Positions 1 to 13,889 of a DNA stretch of 64,000 bases are shown piece after piece (within the stretch, counting starts at the first letter, position 1; the number at the start of each line of letters is the position of its first letter). A program made the position numbers and the translations under genes. This stretch comes from Ichthyophthirius multifiliis (lineage: Eukaryota > Ciliophora > Oligohymenophorea > Hymenostomatida). Below the pieces are notes generated by a model. It did no database searches, was not told where the DNA came from, and was given only the letters and a program-made list of their open reading frames with translations. The stretch lies in NCBI RefSeq assembly GCF_000220395.1, contig NW_004086056.1:62001-126000 (forward strand), written 5' to 3'.

Positions 1-1
1 T

Positions 2-238
2 AGTTAAAATAAAAAATTCTTGCATAAAAAGTAGTTTTTAAATTATAAAAAATGGTTTATAAAAGGAAGATATAGTACAAACGAAAACACTTGTATTGAA
101 AGATGCTTATAATAAGGTGGAATGAATTGTGGAGGAAATTTATATTTAGCATGCTGTAAATCTCAAGAAAATTGTATTACTTATACTGCTATAGGAATTT
201 CTAGCTGTCAATAAATTTTAGAAAATTTTAGATGTTGA
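2..238 (+). CDS. C-terminal part of a cysteine-rich protein, truncated by the window edge
   Basis: An open frame with TAA/TAG read as Gln runs from the window edge to TGA at 236-238. The last ~50 residues hold seven cysteines (CIERC, MNCGG, ACC, ENC, SSC, FRC), suggesting disulphide bonds and therefore a secreted or surface protein. The G+C of bases 115-235 is clearly above the flanking DNA, which supports coding. A GT...AG stretch at 31-65 could be an intron, so only the part after about 66 is firm. I do not recognise the family. Start and N-terminus lie outside the window. Confidence 0.5.
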
Positions 239-2525
239 TATAATTATTTTATTTAATAAATTTATTTAAAATAATTACAATCTATAATAATAATATAGAT
301 TATTTATGTTTATAAAATCAATATAAAATTATTACTAAATTAAATAAAACAAAAAGTTTTAACATATATATTAGAATTTTTATAAATATATATTTGTAGT
401 TATAATAATTATATAATTAGTGAATAATTTTTTTTTCTATAATAAATATTATTTAATTTCTTTTAACATATAAAAATAACATTATCATTTTAAAAAATAC
501 ATTATCATTTTAAAAATTATATTATCATTTTTTAAAAAAAAATAATTGAAATTTAAAATATTAAAAAAAATTATAATATAATAAATAATAATTTATTTAT
601 AAATTTTGATTATAATTTTAAAAATTAGATGTACATGTTTTTTTAATTAAACTGATTTATAAAAATAAATATATTTATTATATTTCAAAAGTTTTTTTTT
701 TTATCTTTTTATATAATTTTAAATAATAGTATTTATTTAATTTAATACAATCTAGTAAATTTAATTAAAATCTTAAAATTATTAAAAAAACAATAGAATA
801 AATAAATTTATCAAAAATTATATAGATTTTAATTATAAATTACTATATTATATAACCAAAAGTCTTTTTTATATAAATTATATCGGATTCTTTAGTTTAT
901 TTATATATTAATTTATTAAATTTTTTTTTAAACTTGCAGTAATTTTTTATTTTTATAAAGTATTCTTTTATAAAAATAAAAAAATTAATTGTTTTTTTTA
1001 TTTATTATATTATCAAAAATATATAATTTATAAAATATTAAAATATAAACAATAAATATATTCATTTTGAATTTTTATTATTTAGCTAATTTCTAATAAG
1101 GCAAAAAAGATTTTACTATTATTTATTAATTTCTTAAATTTTTAAATCTTAATCTTTTCATATTTAATTTTTTAATTTTATATTTATAAACCAAATTATT
1201 TTTTATAATATATTTAATTTTGTATAATCTTTAAATTACAATTTCATTTTTATTTTATTAATTTTAAAAAATATAATAGTAAAATAATACTATTATTTTG
1301 CTTTTATATTAATTTCAAATAAAAATTTTTATTATTAACAAAACACATATAGATAAATTTACTTGTAATTATTTTTCTTGTTAATAAAAACTTTATTATA
1401 TTTATATTTAATTTTTATAATATTTAAAAATCTTTTGTAAATAAGATTTTAAAATAATTAAACATTTTTTATTTAATAAAAAATAAAAAAATATAATAAA
1501 AAAAAAAATATTAATAATTATTTTAAATTATATAATAATTTTTTAATATAAACTTAAGAAATTAAAATTTTTTAGAAAAAATATGTTAAAAAAATAATTA
1601 TGATCAAAGTTATTTAAAAATTCATAATTAAAAAAAAAAATATTAATATATTTATATATATATATATATATATATATAAATATTATATTTTTTTTTATTA
1701 TTATTTCCAAATTTTTAATTGATTTTTTAAATTTATTACATTATTAAATTTATACTTATTTAATATTTTCTACTTTTATATAATTTTAAAATTATAATTT
1801 GTTTTCTATAATTATTTAAATAAATATTTATTCATTAAATATTTATTGAATATTTTTTTTTTATTTTCTTTATTATTTATTTATTATTTTCTAATATATA
1901 TTTTTATTTAATAAGTAATTTAGAGTTTTAATATTTTTTATGTAACAAATTTTTATTGTTTTTTTAAAATATTTTAAATTGAATTAAAATGATAATAATT
2001 TTAATCAAAAATAGTATAAATATACTACTATTTTATATTAAAAATTAGAGTTGATATTATTTTAATATTTTAATTTAAAATGTTTTAGTAAATTTTTTTA
2101 TTATTAATTTTATAAAAATTTAACAAATTTTTTAATTAAATATTTATATTATAAATAATTATGTAATAGATAATTAATAAATATTTTTAATATTGTTAAA
2201 TAAATTTTAAGAATTCTTTAATTATAAATATTATTTTAAAGTATTTTCTTACATATATTTAACTTATTAAACTTATTTATAAGTATAAACATTTGTAATA
2301 AATAAATAAAAAAAATATTTTTTGATTTGCATAATTTAATTAATTAATTATAAATGTTAAGAGATTTGGTTTAATATTAAAATTACACGTTTAGATTTTT
2401 AGACATATAAATTAAAAAAAATAAAAATAAAGAAAAAAAAAAAAAATTAATATAACAAATAAAAATATAGATATTGTTTAAAAGACAAAAAAATATATAA
2501 TCATAATATAAAAATTATCCAGAAT
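239..2525. other. Intergenic, extremely A/T-rich, no gene seen
   Basis: Almost pure A/T with homopolymer and TA tracts (a TA run near 1645-1677). No stretch with coding-like G+C, splice structure or recognisable RNA motif was seen on either strand. The last few hundred bases precede the DnaJ gene and presumably hold its promoter, but no specific element can be picked out. Confidence 0.7.
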
Positions 2526-2943
2526 ATGCAAAAAACATTTATCATAATACTTTTAATATTTATATAATTAACATTCGCAGCATACAGAAAATATTATTAA
2601 ATTTTAGGAGTAAATCCAAATGCTAGTGATTAAGAAATAAAAAAAGCCTATAGAAGATTATCGGTATAATATCATCCTGATAAAAATAAAGACGCAGGAG
2701 CCACTGAAAAATATTAATAAATAAATACAGGTATAAAATTATTTAATTATATCACAAAATATTATTTTAAAAAATATTAAAATAATTTAAAGCATATGAA
2801 GTTTTGAAAGACAAAGATTTAAGAAGAGCATATGATTAAGAAGGAGAAGAAGGAGTGAAAAGATATTAAGCTCAAAAATAGTAAGGTAATAGTCCTGACA
2901 TGGACTTTTTCGGAGGGATATTTGGAAACTTTTTTGGGTAAAT

Positions 2944-3007
<64 letters not shown>

Positions 3008-3917
3008 TGGAGGAAATAAAAGAAATGTCGAAAAAAGAGGCCCTGAATTAAAAATAAAACTCTATACAAGTTTAGAAGATATTTATAGTGGAAACGAAGT
3101 TCCTTTTTTTATTACAAAATAAGTTTTATGCCCACATTGTAGAGGTACAGGTGCAAATGACCCAGATGATGTTAAAACTTGCCCTGCTTGTAATGGAGGC
3201 GGATATATTATTAGAAAATAATAAATAGCACCTGGTTATTATTAGCAATTTTAAGCTTAATGTGATAGATGTAGTGGAAAAGGAAAGATTTTAAGGTCTA
3301 AATGCTAAGTTTGTTAAGGATAAAAAGTATATTTATTTTTATATGAATTCTATATTAAATAATAATAAAAAGACTATGCAAGGATATGACGAAATGTCAG
3401 TTTTTATTGAAAGAGGGATTGAAGATGGATAAACGATAGTATTTTATTTTTTATAAATAATAAAATAATTATTTATTTTTATATTAGAAATTCGAAGGAG
3501 GAGGTGATGATTATGTTGATATGAGTTCTTCTGATATAATTTTTGAAATAAAAGAATTGGCTCACCCTGTTTTTGAAAGAAAAAAAAATAATTTACATGT
3601 TTCAGTAGAATTAACATTAAGAGAAGCTATTTTTGGATTCAAAAAAAAAATTAAACATTTAGATAATCATTTTGTGAAAATTAATAAAGTTGGAGTTACT
3701 TAACCTGGAGAAATATAAAAAATAGTAGGCGAGGGTATGCCATTACATTAATAATCTTAAACTTATGGAGATTTGTATATATAATATAAAGTAAGATTAG
3801 AAAAATCATATACTTCATAATAATTAAAAAGTAATTAATATATATAAATTAAATTAAAAAGTTTTTACTATATTTTTTAATTTTTAAGAATTGGAAGAAT
3901 TTTTTTCGTTAAAATGA
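2526..3917 (+). CDS. ER-type DnaJ (Hsp40) co-chaperone, Scj1/ERdj3-like
   Basis: Six exons (2526-2730, 2793-2937, 3008-3326, 3373-3438, 3488-3830, 3889-3917) join in frame to 368 aa. Residues 1-20 form a signal peptide. The J domain follows (about 24-88) with the HPD motif in YHPDKNKD. Next come a short Gly/Phe stretch (FFGGIFGNFFGGGN) and four CxxC zinc motifs (CPHCRGTG, CPACNGGG, CDRCSGKG, CQVC), then the C-terminal substrate-binding region. Four zinc motifs plus a signal peptide match type I ER J-proteins such as yeast Scj1; human DNAJB11 has a reduced zinc region. It should stimulate the ATPase of an ER Hsp70 (BiP) during folding; that role comes from the family. No KDEL-like tail is present (ends FFSLK). 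Intron 2 is essentially a TA microsatellite. Confidence 0.93.
2945..3004. repeat. (TA)n microsatellite filling an intron of the DnaJ gene
   Basis: About 55 bp of uninterrupted TA dinucleotide make up nearly all of intron 2938-3007. Short frames read across it on both strands are artefacts of the repeat. Confidence 0.9.
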
Positions 3918-4433
3918 TAATATGGATATGAAAAAGATATAAAAAATAAAATATTTATTTAAATATAAAATTAATGTTTTTATATTTAACTTAATTATAC
4001 AATATTCATTAGAAATTAATTATAAACATTTATCATATAATATAAGCTCTTTTTTTTAAAAAAAAAAAAAAACCAAATTTTCAAGTTTATGTAAAAATTA
4101 AATTTAACTTCTTATAAATTATAAAAATATTAATCTAATTTTATTAAATTATTAGAAAATAAAATTTATGTTTAAATTCTAATGCATTTTTTATTTTTTT
4201 ATAAATATTAAATTTAATAAGTCAGTAAAATATTATAAATTTATATTATTTAAAATAAAATTTGTGTTTAAATTATTAAATTTTAAAATCCATTAAACAC
4301 ATTTAATTAAAATATAAAATAAGTGTATAAAAAGAAAAAAATTGAAATAAAATTTAATTAAATTTAAAATTTAAAAACACAATAATGAATTATTTTAAAA
4401 AGAAATACATTTTTTAAATTGTATATTTTTAAT
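3918..4433. other. Intergenic between convergent DnaJ and H3 genes
   Basis: A/T-rich DNA shared as 3' flank by two converging genes. Poly-A/T runs near 4049-4071 may belong to 3' ends. No gene or hairpin terminator recognised. Confidence 0.6.
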
Positions 4434-4844
<411 letters not shown>

Positions 4845-5261
4845 TTTTTTTTTTATAATTGTTTTCTTTTTTTATTTATTTTTTATTTATTTATTATTAT
4901 ATATTAATTATTTTTTTATTTATGTGATAAATACTGTTTAAATTAAGAAACAAAAGATAAATTAAAAGAAAGATTTAAAGTAATATTATTTAAAAAAAAT
5001 ATAAATTTTAAATATTAATAATGTAATTATTTTAAAATAACAAAGATAGTAATATTTTATTTCTTTATTTTTTTTTAGATTGGATTAATAAAAATAATTA
5101 TTTTGTACAAAAATTCCATAATAATTAAATTATCCAATCATATTCGAAATCTATCATTAAACAGATAATTCAAAATTTTAAACATAAAAAAAATAAAAAA
5201 TCTAATAAATAAATAAAAAATTAAAATTAAAAAAAACTAAAAAAAAAAAATCAAATAAAAA
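4845..5261. promoter_or_regulatory. Shared divergent H3/H4 promoter region with inverted CCAAT-type boxes
   Basis: This 417-bp spacer separates two histone start codons pointing away from each other. It holds GATTGGAT at 5078-5085 and its exact reverse complement ATCCAATC at 5132-5139. The latter sits in TATCCAATCATA, very like the TATCCAATCARA box described upstream of Tetrahymena histone genes (from memory). Each gene thus has a copy in its own orientation. Co-expression of H3 and H4 through these boxes is inference. Confidence 0.7.
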
Positions 5262-5582
<321 letters not shown>

Positions 5583-7055
5583 AAAGTTTAACAAAGAAAT
5601 TTAATTTTATAATTTCATATAAATTTATTAAGTTTTTATTTGTAAAAAAAATTTAAAATGATATTCATATTAATTAATGTGTTTATTTCTTGTTTAAATT
5701 CTATTTTTAAATTACAGTTTTATTATTTAATTAATTATACTTTAATTAAATTAAAACTATATTTTTATATACTTAAAGGTTAATATAAACTAAAAAAATA
5801 AATTGTATTGAAAATTTTATTGACTTTTTATTAATTATTTTTTAATTCTAAAAAAATAAAATAATTATAATGCATTTTTAATTGAATTATATGTTTTAAT
5901 CGATTAATTTTTTATCATATTGCTTTGAAATATATATATTCTAACATTTATTTTAATATAAATAATTATAAATATTGTTGCTTTAAATTAATTTTATACT
6001 AAAATATAAAATTTATGATTTTTTCCATTTTGATATAGAAATAAAAATACAATTTATATATATTTTTTTCTTTTCTACATCCAATTTTGAAAATTGGGAT
6101 TAAATTTCATATTTTAATTGTTTTTTAAAAACAAAATAAAAAATTTAATACGTAAATTTAAAAATTTAAAATCATTTATCATTAAATAAATTCCTTTGAA
6201 ATTCTAATATTTAAATATATTATCTTTTTTAAAAAAATTGGAATAATGTCTTAACTGGTTTTAAAATATAACTTAAATTCACATATACTAATATCTCTAT
6301 ATATTTAGATTTGAATATGACATTTTTTTAAAAAAATATAGGGTGTAGATATATATTAATTAATGATAACAATAATGTTTCATAAAATAATTAATAGGAT
6401 TTTTCTTTTCATAAAAAAAAAAATATGGATATTTATATATATATTTTTTAAAATAAAAAAAAGCTTAAAAATATTCAATATTTTTATTCTGAATATGATT
6501 TTTTTAACTAATACTTTATTTTTTTAATAATTTTTATATTTAAAATTTTTTATTATATAAAGGCCTAAAAGTCGAATTATTATTAAAAAAACGACTCTTC
6601 CGAAAAAAATAAAAACTTTTTTTCTTAAAAAATCAGTATCAGTATGAATATTTAATTTTAAATATTAGATTATTTCATTTTCATATTAAAATATATAAAA
6701 ATATAAAAGTAAAAAATGCATATTATTAAATTTTAATTAAAAATTATCAATATTTATTATAAAACTTAAGTATTAATAATTTTTTCTTAAAGTTCAATAA
6801 TTATAAAAAAAGGCAAAAATAAATGGATTAAAGACTCTTTTTTTTCGTTTATTGAGTTTATAATTAAAATATTACTAAAAAAAAAATTAAAAAATTAATA
6901 TAATTTAAATTATAATTTTAATAAGTTATATATAAAAAAAGATTCTAATTTATGTATACACGATTTTAATTATAATAAAAACTTATTTTATCTAAAAATA
7001 CAAATATATTTTATCTTTTTATTTATAAACAAAAAATATAACAAAAATAAAAAAT
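5583..7055. other. Intergenic, no gene seen
   Basis: A/T-rich, with a small G+C rise near 6560-6605 that can form a weak AGTCG/CGACT stem but has no tRNA or snRNA hallmark. No supported coding frame on either strand. Confidence 0.6.
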
Positions 7056-7582
7056 ATGATAAAATTAACATTATTAATATTAGTTGTATTATAAGTCTCA
7101 TATACTTTAGATATGAACATGAATCACGGTGAACCATATTGTTTTTATAGAAAACTAAATGCAGAAGAAGAACTATTAATTACATATGAAGTAAGTGGTA
7201 GAAATCCTGATTAAGTTTCATTTAAGGTAAAATTAATAATTAATTTGAGATATATAAATTTTTTTATTGAATTTATAATAAGTTATACGATGAAGAAAAC
7301 AAATATTCACCATTTCATTAATAAGCTAGAATGAGAAACGGTTAATATCTTTTAAAATGTCAAAAATCATAAGAATATATACTTTGTTTCTAATCTTTGG
7401 ATAATTAAGGAAAAGTATTATAATTTGAAATGGATTTAATTAATAATAAGCATAATAATTATATAAATGATAGTAATAAAAATAAGAATTAAATAGATAA
7501 AATAAAATATACAAATACTAAAAAATAAAAATAAAAATAAATAAACTTATTAAAAAATATATTTAATATTATTATTAATATA

Positions 7583-7624
<42 letters not shown>

Positions 7625-7662
7625 TATTTTGATTATTATTATTATTTTCTTAATTTATTTAT

Positions 7663-7717
<55 letters not shown>

Positions 7718-8065
7718 AATATTATTTTTATATTTTTTTATATATTTATATATATATATATTTAGAATCATTCAGATAAACATATGATATGACTATTAAA
7801 TGTTATGAAAATATGCATAATATTTATAGTAGACTTAGACATTCTTTAAAAAGACATGAAGTTTAATAAAATTGTACTTTAATTATTTATTACATATTAT
7901 AAATTCTTTTCTTTTTATTAAATAATATCAATAGATATTGTATCAACTGAAAACAAAGTTAAGTGGTGTAATATTGTAAAAATGTTATTTATGATAATTA
8001 TTACAGGCATTTAAATTTTAATCTTAACTGGAATGTTTAAAGATTACAATTCTTTTAGCGTTTGA
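7056..8065 (+). CDS. p24 (EMP24/TMED, GOLD-domain) cargo receptor
   Basis: Four exons (7056-7226, 7283-7472, 7766-7873, 7935-8065) give 199 aa, the usual p24 length. A signal peptide (residues 1-18) is followed by a GOLD beta-sandwich (GEPYCFYRKL, ITYEVSG, SFKLYDEEN) with the conserved cysteine pair (LLKCQKS...YILCFQ). Then come a short membrane-proximal helical stretch, one transmembrane helix near residues 167-187 (MLFMIIITGIQILIL) and a short cytosolic tail KDYNSFSV. p24 proteins cycle between ER and Golgi in COPI/COPII vesicles. The tail lacks the usual FF plus dibasic signal, so its sorting may depend on a partner. Intron 2 (293 nt) is long for this window and full of ATT and TA repeats. 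Confidence 0.9.
7582..7705. repeat. (ATT)n then (AT)n tracts inside the p24 intron
   Basis: ATT repeats (about 7582-7622) followed by TA repeats (about 7670-7702) within intron 7473-7765. They account for its unusual length. Confidence 0.85.
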
Positions 8066-9869
8066 AAAATAAAATTTATAAATATTTAATATAAAAAAAT
8101 ACATATATTTAATAAAATTAAAAAATTCATTAATTTAAAAAAATAATATATTATTTTATTCTAATTAATATATATAAATTAATATTGATATTTTAAAATA
8201 TTATTAAGACTGTTTATTATTTTATATATAATCATATTTTTAATTTATATTTAATATTTGTTTATTATCATAATATTAAATTTTCTAAGCTTTTATAATA
8301 TTTATTAATAATAAGTTGATATTTGTTACAAATATTTCAACTATTTTTATATATAAATATTTTTATATTTTTTATTTTATAAAATATAAATTAATTATGA
8401 TTTTTATATATAAAATTATTTCTCTATAAGTATACAACAAAATTTATATTTAATTTTTACTTTAAATAAATTAAAATTAATAATATAATTTATTGAAATC
8501 AATTCTTTATAAATATTAAATTTTTAGGATTGTTTTATTAAGCTAATTTTAATTTCTGAATAAAAAACTTACAAAAATTTATATATATATATAAAATAAT
8601 AATAATTAGAATCAGTTTTTTTATATTAAATATCAAAATAATTATTATAGAAGTATAAATATTCTAATTTTTTGTTATAAAAATAATATGATTAAAAGAT
8701 TTTATCAAATTTATTAAAATATTTAATGTTAATTTTAAATAATAAATTACTAAAATTAAAGTTTTTAATTTATAAATATATTAAATATATATGTATTTTA
8801 TGAAATTTTAAAAATATCATTAATTTTATAATTAATTATATAATTTATAATAAAAATACTTTCAATTTTATATTAATTTTATTTTTTATATTATTTTACT
8901 ATAAATTAAATAGTATATAAATATATATTTTTTGTTTATTTTTAAATTATCTTCAATTTTTATAGATTTTGTTCTAATTATATAATATCATTTAAATTGA
9001 AACTAAGTAAATATAATAAATTAAAATTATAAAATCTTTTTTATAAATTTCAATATTATACATTTAAAATTACTTTTATAATAAAGATACTAATATTAGA
9101 ATTTATATTTTTAATTTTTTTGTATAAAAATTATTTAATTTATTAATTGGTTTTAAATTTTTCAATCATTAAAAATTATTTATAAAATAAAAATAATTTA
9201 TTTTTAGAAAATATTTAAATAGAAATTTTAAATTTTTTGATAAAAAAATTTGAATATTAAAAATAATTTAATTTTGTTTAAAAGTAAGAATTATATCAAA
9301 TACCTAAATCTATATATTTTATATGTTCTAAAAGTTAATTTAAGCTTTTTATATTTAATTAAATATATATAAATATTACTAAAAAATATATTAATTAATT
9401 AATAAAACTATTTAATCTATATTTTATCTAAACTTATTTGGAAAACATTTTTAAAAATAAAATTAAAAAAAAAATAGTTTATTAATTTTATTTAAAGTAT
9501 AAAATAAAATTTTAAATAAAACAATGTAAAAAGTTTAAGATATTGACGTTTTGTTCTAACTTAAAATTTGTAACTATTATTGTTAAATCAATTATTATTT
9601 TTAAATATATATAAGTAAGACAAAAAATAATAAGCAAGTTATTTACAAAACAAATTTTTTAGCTAAATTTTCATTTATTTTTGATAAAAAACTATTTTTT
9701 GACTTTTAAGTTTTTATAAATGATAAAAAGTTATAAAAAAATATTTTTAAAATAAATAAATAAATTCAAAATAAAGAAAATAAAGCAAAAAAAATTATTT
9801 TTAAAAGGTACTTTTAAATTTTGAAAAATATATTAAAAAATTAAATAATAAAAAAATTATTAAAAGGAA
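8066..9869. other. Intergenic, no gene seen
   Basis: About 1.8 kb of near-pure A/T DNA with no coding-like composition, splice pattern or RNA motif on either strand. Confidence 0.65.
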
Positions 9870-11315
9870 ATGCTACCATCATAAAGTTCAAGTGAATTAG
9901 TAACTATATCAACACATTCAAAAGATCAAGAAGATAGAATATAAAAGCAAGACTAAAATATTTAGAAGATAATTTAATTAGGTTTAGAGGAAAAGATATT
10001 AAAAAGTCATATAAAATAAATAGATATTCCTGATGCATTAGTAAAAATATAAAGTAATATGTAAATATTAAGCTTAAAGTAATATGGAAATTTCGTGCGC
10101 GCAGTAAGCAATTTACTCAAAATAAGTTACGAAAATCTTTTTTAAGACCTAAGAGATTACCATATGCGTTTCAAAAACTAAATAATGCAACAACAAGAAA
10201 AAGAGCGAAAACCAAGAGAAGCATCTTCAAGAAAATAAATATAATAGCGTGTAAGAGAATTTGCTAGAGATGCAGCTTTATCCATAGGTTCAGTAGAAGA
10301 GCGCTCAAATAGTTCAATTTAATAACCAAGACATTTGTAGAGTGAAGAAAGACTTAATATAGAAGAAAAAGGTCTTATATCTCCTGAAGTTGGATTAGTA
10401 GGAAATCATATAGATATTTAAGTGGATTAAGATACTGGGTTTAGTGATTAATTAGGGCTATAAAAAATAGAAGAAATGAAATAAAAATTCGAATAAATTA
10501 TGGAATATTAAGAAGATATTAAAAGTTTAAATGTAACAGAAGAGTTAAATGAAATTAGTATTAGTGAAAGAAATCTATAGCCAATATTAAAAGCAACAAA
10601 AGTAAGAAAAGAAAAGAAAATGGATAAAGCTGAAAAAAAGGCAGTTTCATTTATAATGGAAGACTTTAATTTAAACAAAGAAAATCTTACTAAAGTAATG
10701 GATAATAAAATCGAAAGTTTTTTCTATTTACAAAATTAAGAAACTACTGCTACTTTTAATGCTTTTAATGTTACCCCAGTTGTATAAGATTCAAGTGAAT
10801 TTTTAAAAGAATTATTTTCTTTAAATGATGTCGTAATATGTGATTTTGAAAAAATGAATCAAGATTTTGATAATTAAGAGTTTCTTTTGGGAATAGAAGG
10901 AACCCTTAAAAAAATCGGAAAAGAAAAAATTGAAGCTGAAGAAGATGGTATTTTTCCTGAATTTGGAGAAGATGATTTTTACCTTTAAATTTAATCAGAA
11001 CGCAAAAAAAAAGATTAAGAAGAAGACTTTCTTCCTTTTTAAAAAAATGAAGAAGAAGTTGTACCCATTAAGGATAAAACTCTTAATGAAGAAGAAAATA
11101 AACAATTTCTTAAATATGAAAAATTTTTTGTTTCTCTGTTGAATTTTTGTTAAAAAGAAGTTCGAAGTTTTAAGGATATTTATGGTAACTTTAAATCTTA
11201 TATGAATTAAGCTGAACTTTTTTATGATTTATTAATCTTAAAAAAATTAGGAAAAATAAAAATAAATTAATCTGATTTACTTAATTATAGTCAGCTAAAT
11301 ATTTAAGTTTTATGA
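9870..11315 (+). CDS. Kleisin-like cohesin subunit (Rad21/Rec8 type), divergent
   Basis: Single exon, 481 aa. Residues about 40-105 (EEKILKSHIKQIDIPDALVKI, then LSLKQYGNFVRAVSNLL and ENLFQDL) follow the Rad21/Rec8 N-terminal pattern, in which a KKL-x-K segment leads to an I/L-rich helix, an LR-x-SG-x-LL-x-G-like element and a YLL-x-D-like end. The C-terminal ~65 residues (MNQAELFYDLLILKKLGKIKI) match the kleisin winged helix that binds the SMC1 head. The acidic, Gln-rich middle fits the kleisin linker. Kleisins close the SMC ring that holds sister chromatids. The canonical MFY(S/T) start is missing and replaced by a Ser/Gln-rich leader, so assignment rests on spacing and hydrophobic pattern. 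A condensin kleisin is the main alternative. Confidence 0.55.
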
Positions 11316-11478
11316 TTTATTTGTTAAAAAATAATATATTAATCATTATATTTTGTATTATTAATTTATAAAATATTTGTATATTTTATTAAAATATACA
11401 TAATTTTTTTTTTTAAATCATCTCTAATTTTTTTTAAAAAAAGTTAATTAAATACTGTCTATAATTATAATAAAAAAA

Positions 11479-13889
11479 ATGGAAATATAATTAAATCCTT
11501 TAACAAAATTGCATTAAGAACATAATATAAGAGATCATTTTCATTTTGTATCAAAGAAAATAACAATAAATGAATTAGATTCGTTTCTTCCATATTATAA
11601 ATGTGATGAAATTGGTCATGAAGAATTGATTCTTGACCAAGTTTGTATTGATGATATTTGTTAGCATAAAGGATTAACATGTCCTCGCTGTGTAAATATA
11701 AAACATGGAAACCATATTTCAAAAATTATAAATTTGAATACATTTATAAGCGATTTGATATATTCTTAATCTGAGAAGAAATCTATATTGAATAAAGAAT
11801 TTGATAAAAGTAAGAACTATAAGGATTTATTAATGAATATAAGCAAAGAATTCGTAGAAGATATAATAGAGCATTTTTCATTATTTATTAGTTAAATCTA
11901 TAAATATTTTAATGTTTTTTTAAATGAATATGAAGATCTTATTATCCGTTCAGATGTAATAATCGATAAAATATTACATAGACAGCATATAAGAAGAGAT
12001 TTATTCGGAAAATACATAAAAAATATAATCGAGAATATAGGAAATAAAGAGAAAAGTGAATTTCTTTTAAAAGATTATGAAAAAGCATTTGAAAAAATAA
12101 AAGATTTTTAAGAAAATATAATACATGCTACAAAATAAACAAAAGATTTTCTTAAAGAAAATTTGAGTTCTTTAACAAAAAAAATGGATTTGAAAACTTT
12201 AGGGACAGGAATAAATTATATTGATTTTGACATGGGAACTTTAGCTTTACAAAGGAAATTTAAAAACTAATATTAAAATAAATTGGAAGGAATTTTTTAA
12301 AATTTTGAAAATATAAATGGAAATGAATAAAATATTTTGAAAGAAAATATTCAAAATAAATACTAAGGTAGTGGTGGTATTAAATCACTTTTAGACCAAG
12401 CAGAAGATTTAAAACCAAATTTATTTATTATGAATAATAATAATTCTTAAGTAAAGATAAAAAATAAAAAGTTCATAGATTCTGTAGATTCTTTAATGTA
12501 AAATCAAATGCCTTCTTTTAAAAAGTCTCTTAATCAAATAGTCAAATAAGAAGATTTATATCCTTCATATGTTGATTATGCAAGAAAAAAATGTATTTTA
12601 GGACGAACTTTTAAAACTATATAAAATGCACAAATATTAAAAGTCAATACAATAAAAACATCTTAAGTTAACATTTCCTGTATTTGTGTTATATCTTAGG
12701 ATTTAGTTGCTGTAGCTGGAAAATTTTCACCTTTTATAGAATTTTATAGGCTTTCTGATAAATAAATAATAACTAAAATAGATACATTATAGCATTAAGG
12801 TATAAAATGTATGATTTTAATGAGAAAGGAGCAAGATGAAATTGGATAATGGTAGCCAATTTTAGTAATAGGAACTTACAGTGAAGAAGATAATATAATA
12901 AGCTATAAAATAGATATTTTGAAGAAATATGAAGGCAAAGAGAGCATTAATATAAGTGTAAAAACTTACAAGAAATTCGAGAAGTTGAGAAAAGCTGCTG
13001 TTTCATATTTAGCTCAACTTTATTTAAATTAATTTTTTATTGCGGGTTTTTCTTCTGGTTGCATTAGCATCTATAGTGTAGAAAACTCAATAGCTTTGAA
13101 TAATGTAAATAATTTATTTGATTAGCCAATTCATAATATATATGTTGTTGAAGAAGGTAAATTCTTTATTACAGCTACTTTAGATAAAATTAGATTTCAT
13201 ACTATTAATTTACTTACTCATGAAAGAATTGAATAAGATATTTCAACATTCTATATAGGTTTTTTATATTTATTTATGATATTTTTGTATTTATATATTT
13301 AGGATCAAACTCTATGAACTGTATTTTACCAACTAATGCTTTTAATTAAGAAGGAAGTTATTTGAATTTTTAACATATTATTTGTGGTGATTTTAAATTT
13401 GAAGATATGGAATAGTACAAAGAAGGTTGCATAAGGATTCTTAGAGGTGGATAAAAATCAATAAGAATGTGCGAAGAGTAAGTTGTTTCAGTACTGAATG
13501 GAGGCTAAAATAATGCTATTAAAGATATAGTTATTATTGAGCCTAGAGTTAAGTAAAGGATGGCTCTTTTACTTGTTTTTGGATATTAACATAGAATAAA
13601 GCTTTTTGAGTTAAAAAGCCAGTTTGGAGAAACTTTAAAATTATGGGAAAAAAATGTCGATGATTTTATTAATAATGTTGGAAAACATGTGATTAAAGCT
13701 AAACTTTTATGTGAAAGTGTGGAAGTTGCTAACATTAAATGGGCGGATGTAAATTAAAAAGTTCAAATTTTATCTGCTTTTGAGAATTCATTTACGGGAA
13801 AAATTCAAATTAGATTTGCTGTTGTTAATCATTAATCAAAATGTGATGTCGATATTTTTGAATTAGAAATGGAAGTTGGATATTCTTGA
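11479..13889 (+). CDS. B-box-like zinc finger protein with C-terminal WD/beta-propeller-like region
   Basis: Two exons (11479-13258 and 13303-13889, intron 44 nt) encode 788 aa. Residues 35-75 carry a Cys/His cluster (YKCDEIGHEE, QVCIDDICQHKG, TCPRCVNIKHGNH) resembling ciliate B-box-type zinc binding sites. Residues ~90-300 are charged and helical, likely coiled coil. From ~390 on, repeated beta-rich blocks (VISQDLVAVAGKFSPFIEFY, FIAGFSSGCISIYS, FFITATLDKIRFH, MALLLVFGYQHRIKLFEL) look like WD-type propeller blades without the classical WD dipeptide. Ciliates have many such proteins, few of them characterised. Function unknown; the architecture suggests a scaffold or E3-like role. Confidence 0.8.

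Noticed and set aside
2872-3122. Short frames on both strands across the TA tract
   Set aside because: They read TA dinucleotides inside an intron of the DnaJ gene; the true exons on each side use a different frame with family homology.
6560-6605. Hairpin-like AGTCG/CGACT pair considered as tRNA or snRNA
   Set aside because: No T-arm, anticodon arm or snRNA consensus; stem too short.
11465-11722. Minus-strand frame of 85 codons
   Set aside because: Antisense of the first exon of the zinc-finger/WD-like gene, which has Cys/His motifs and G+C-rich codons on the plus strand.
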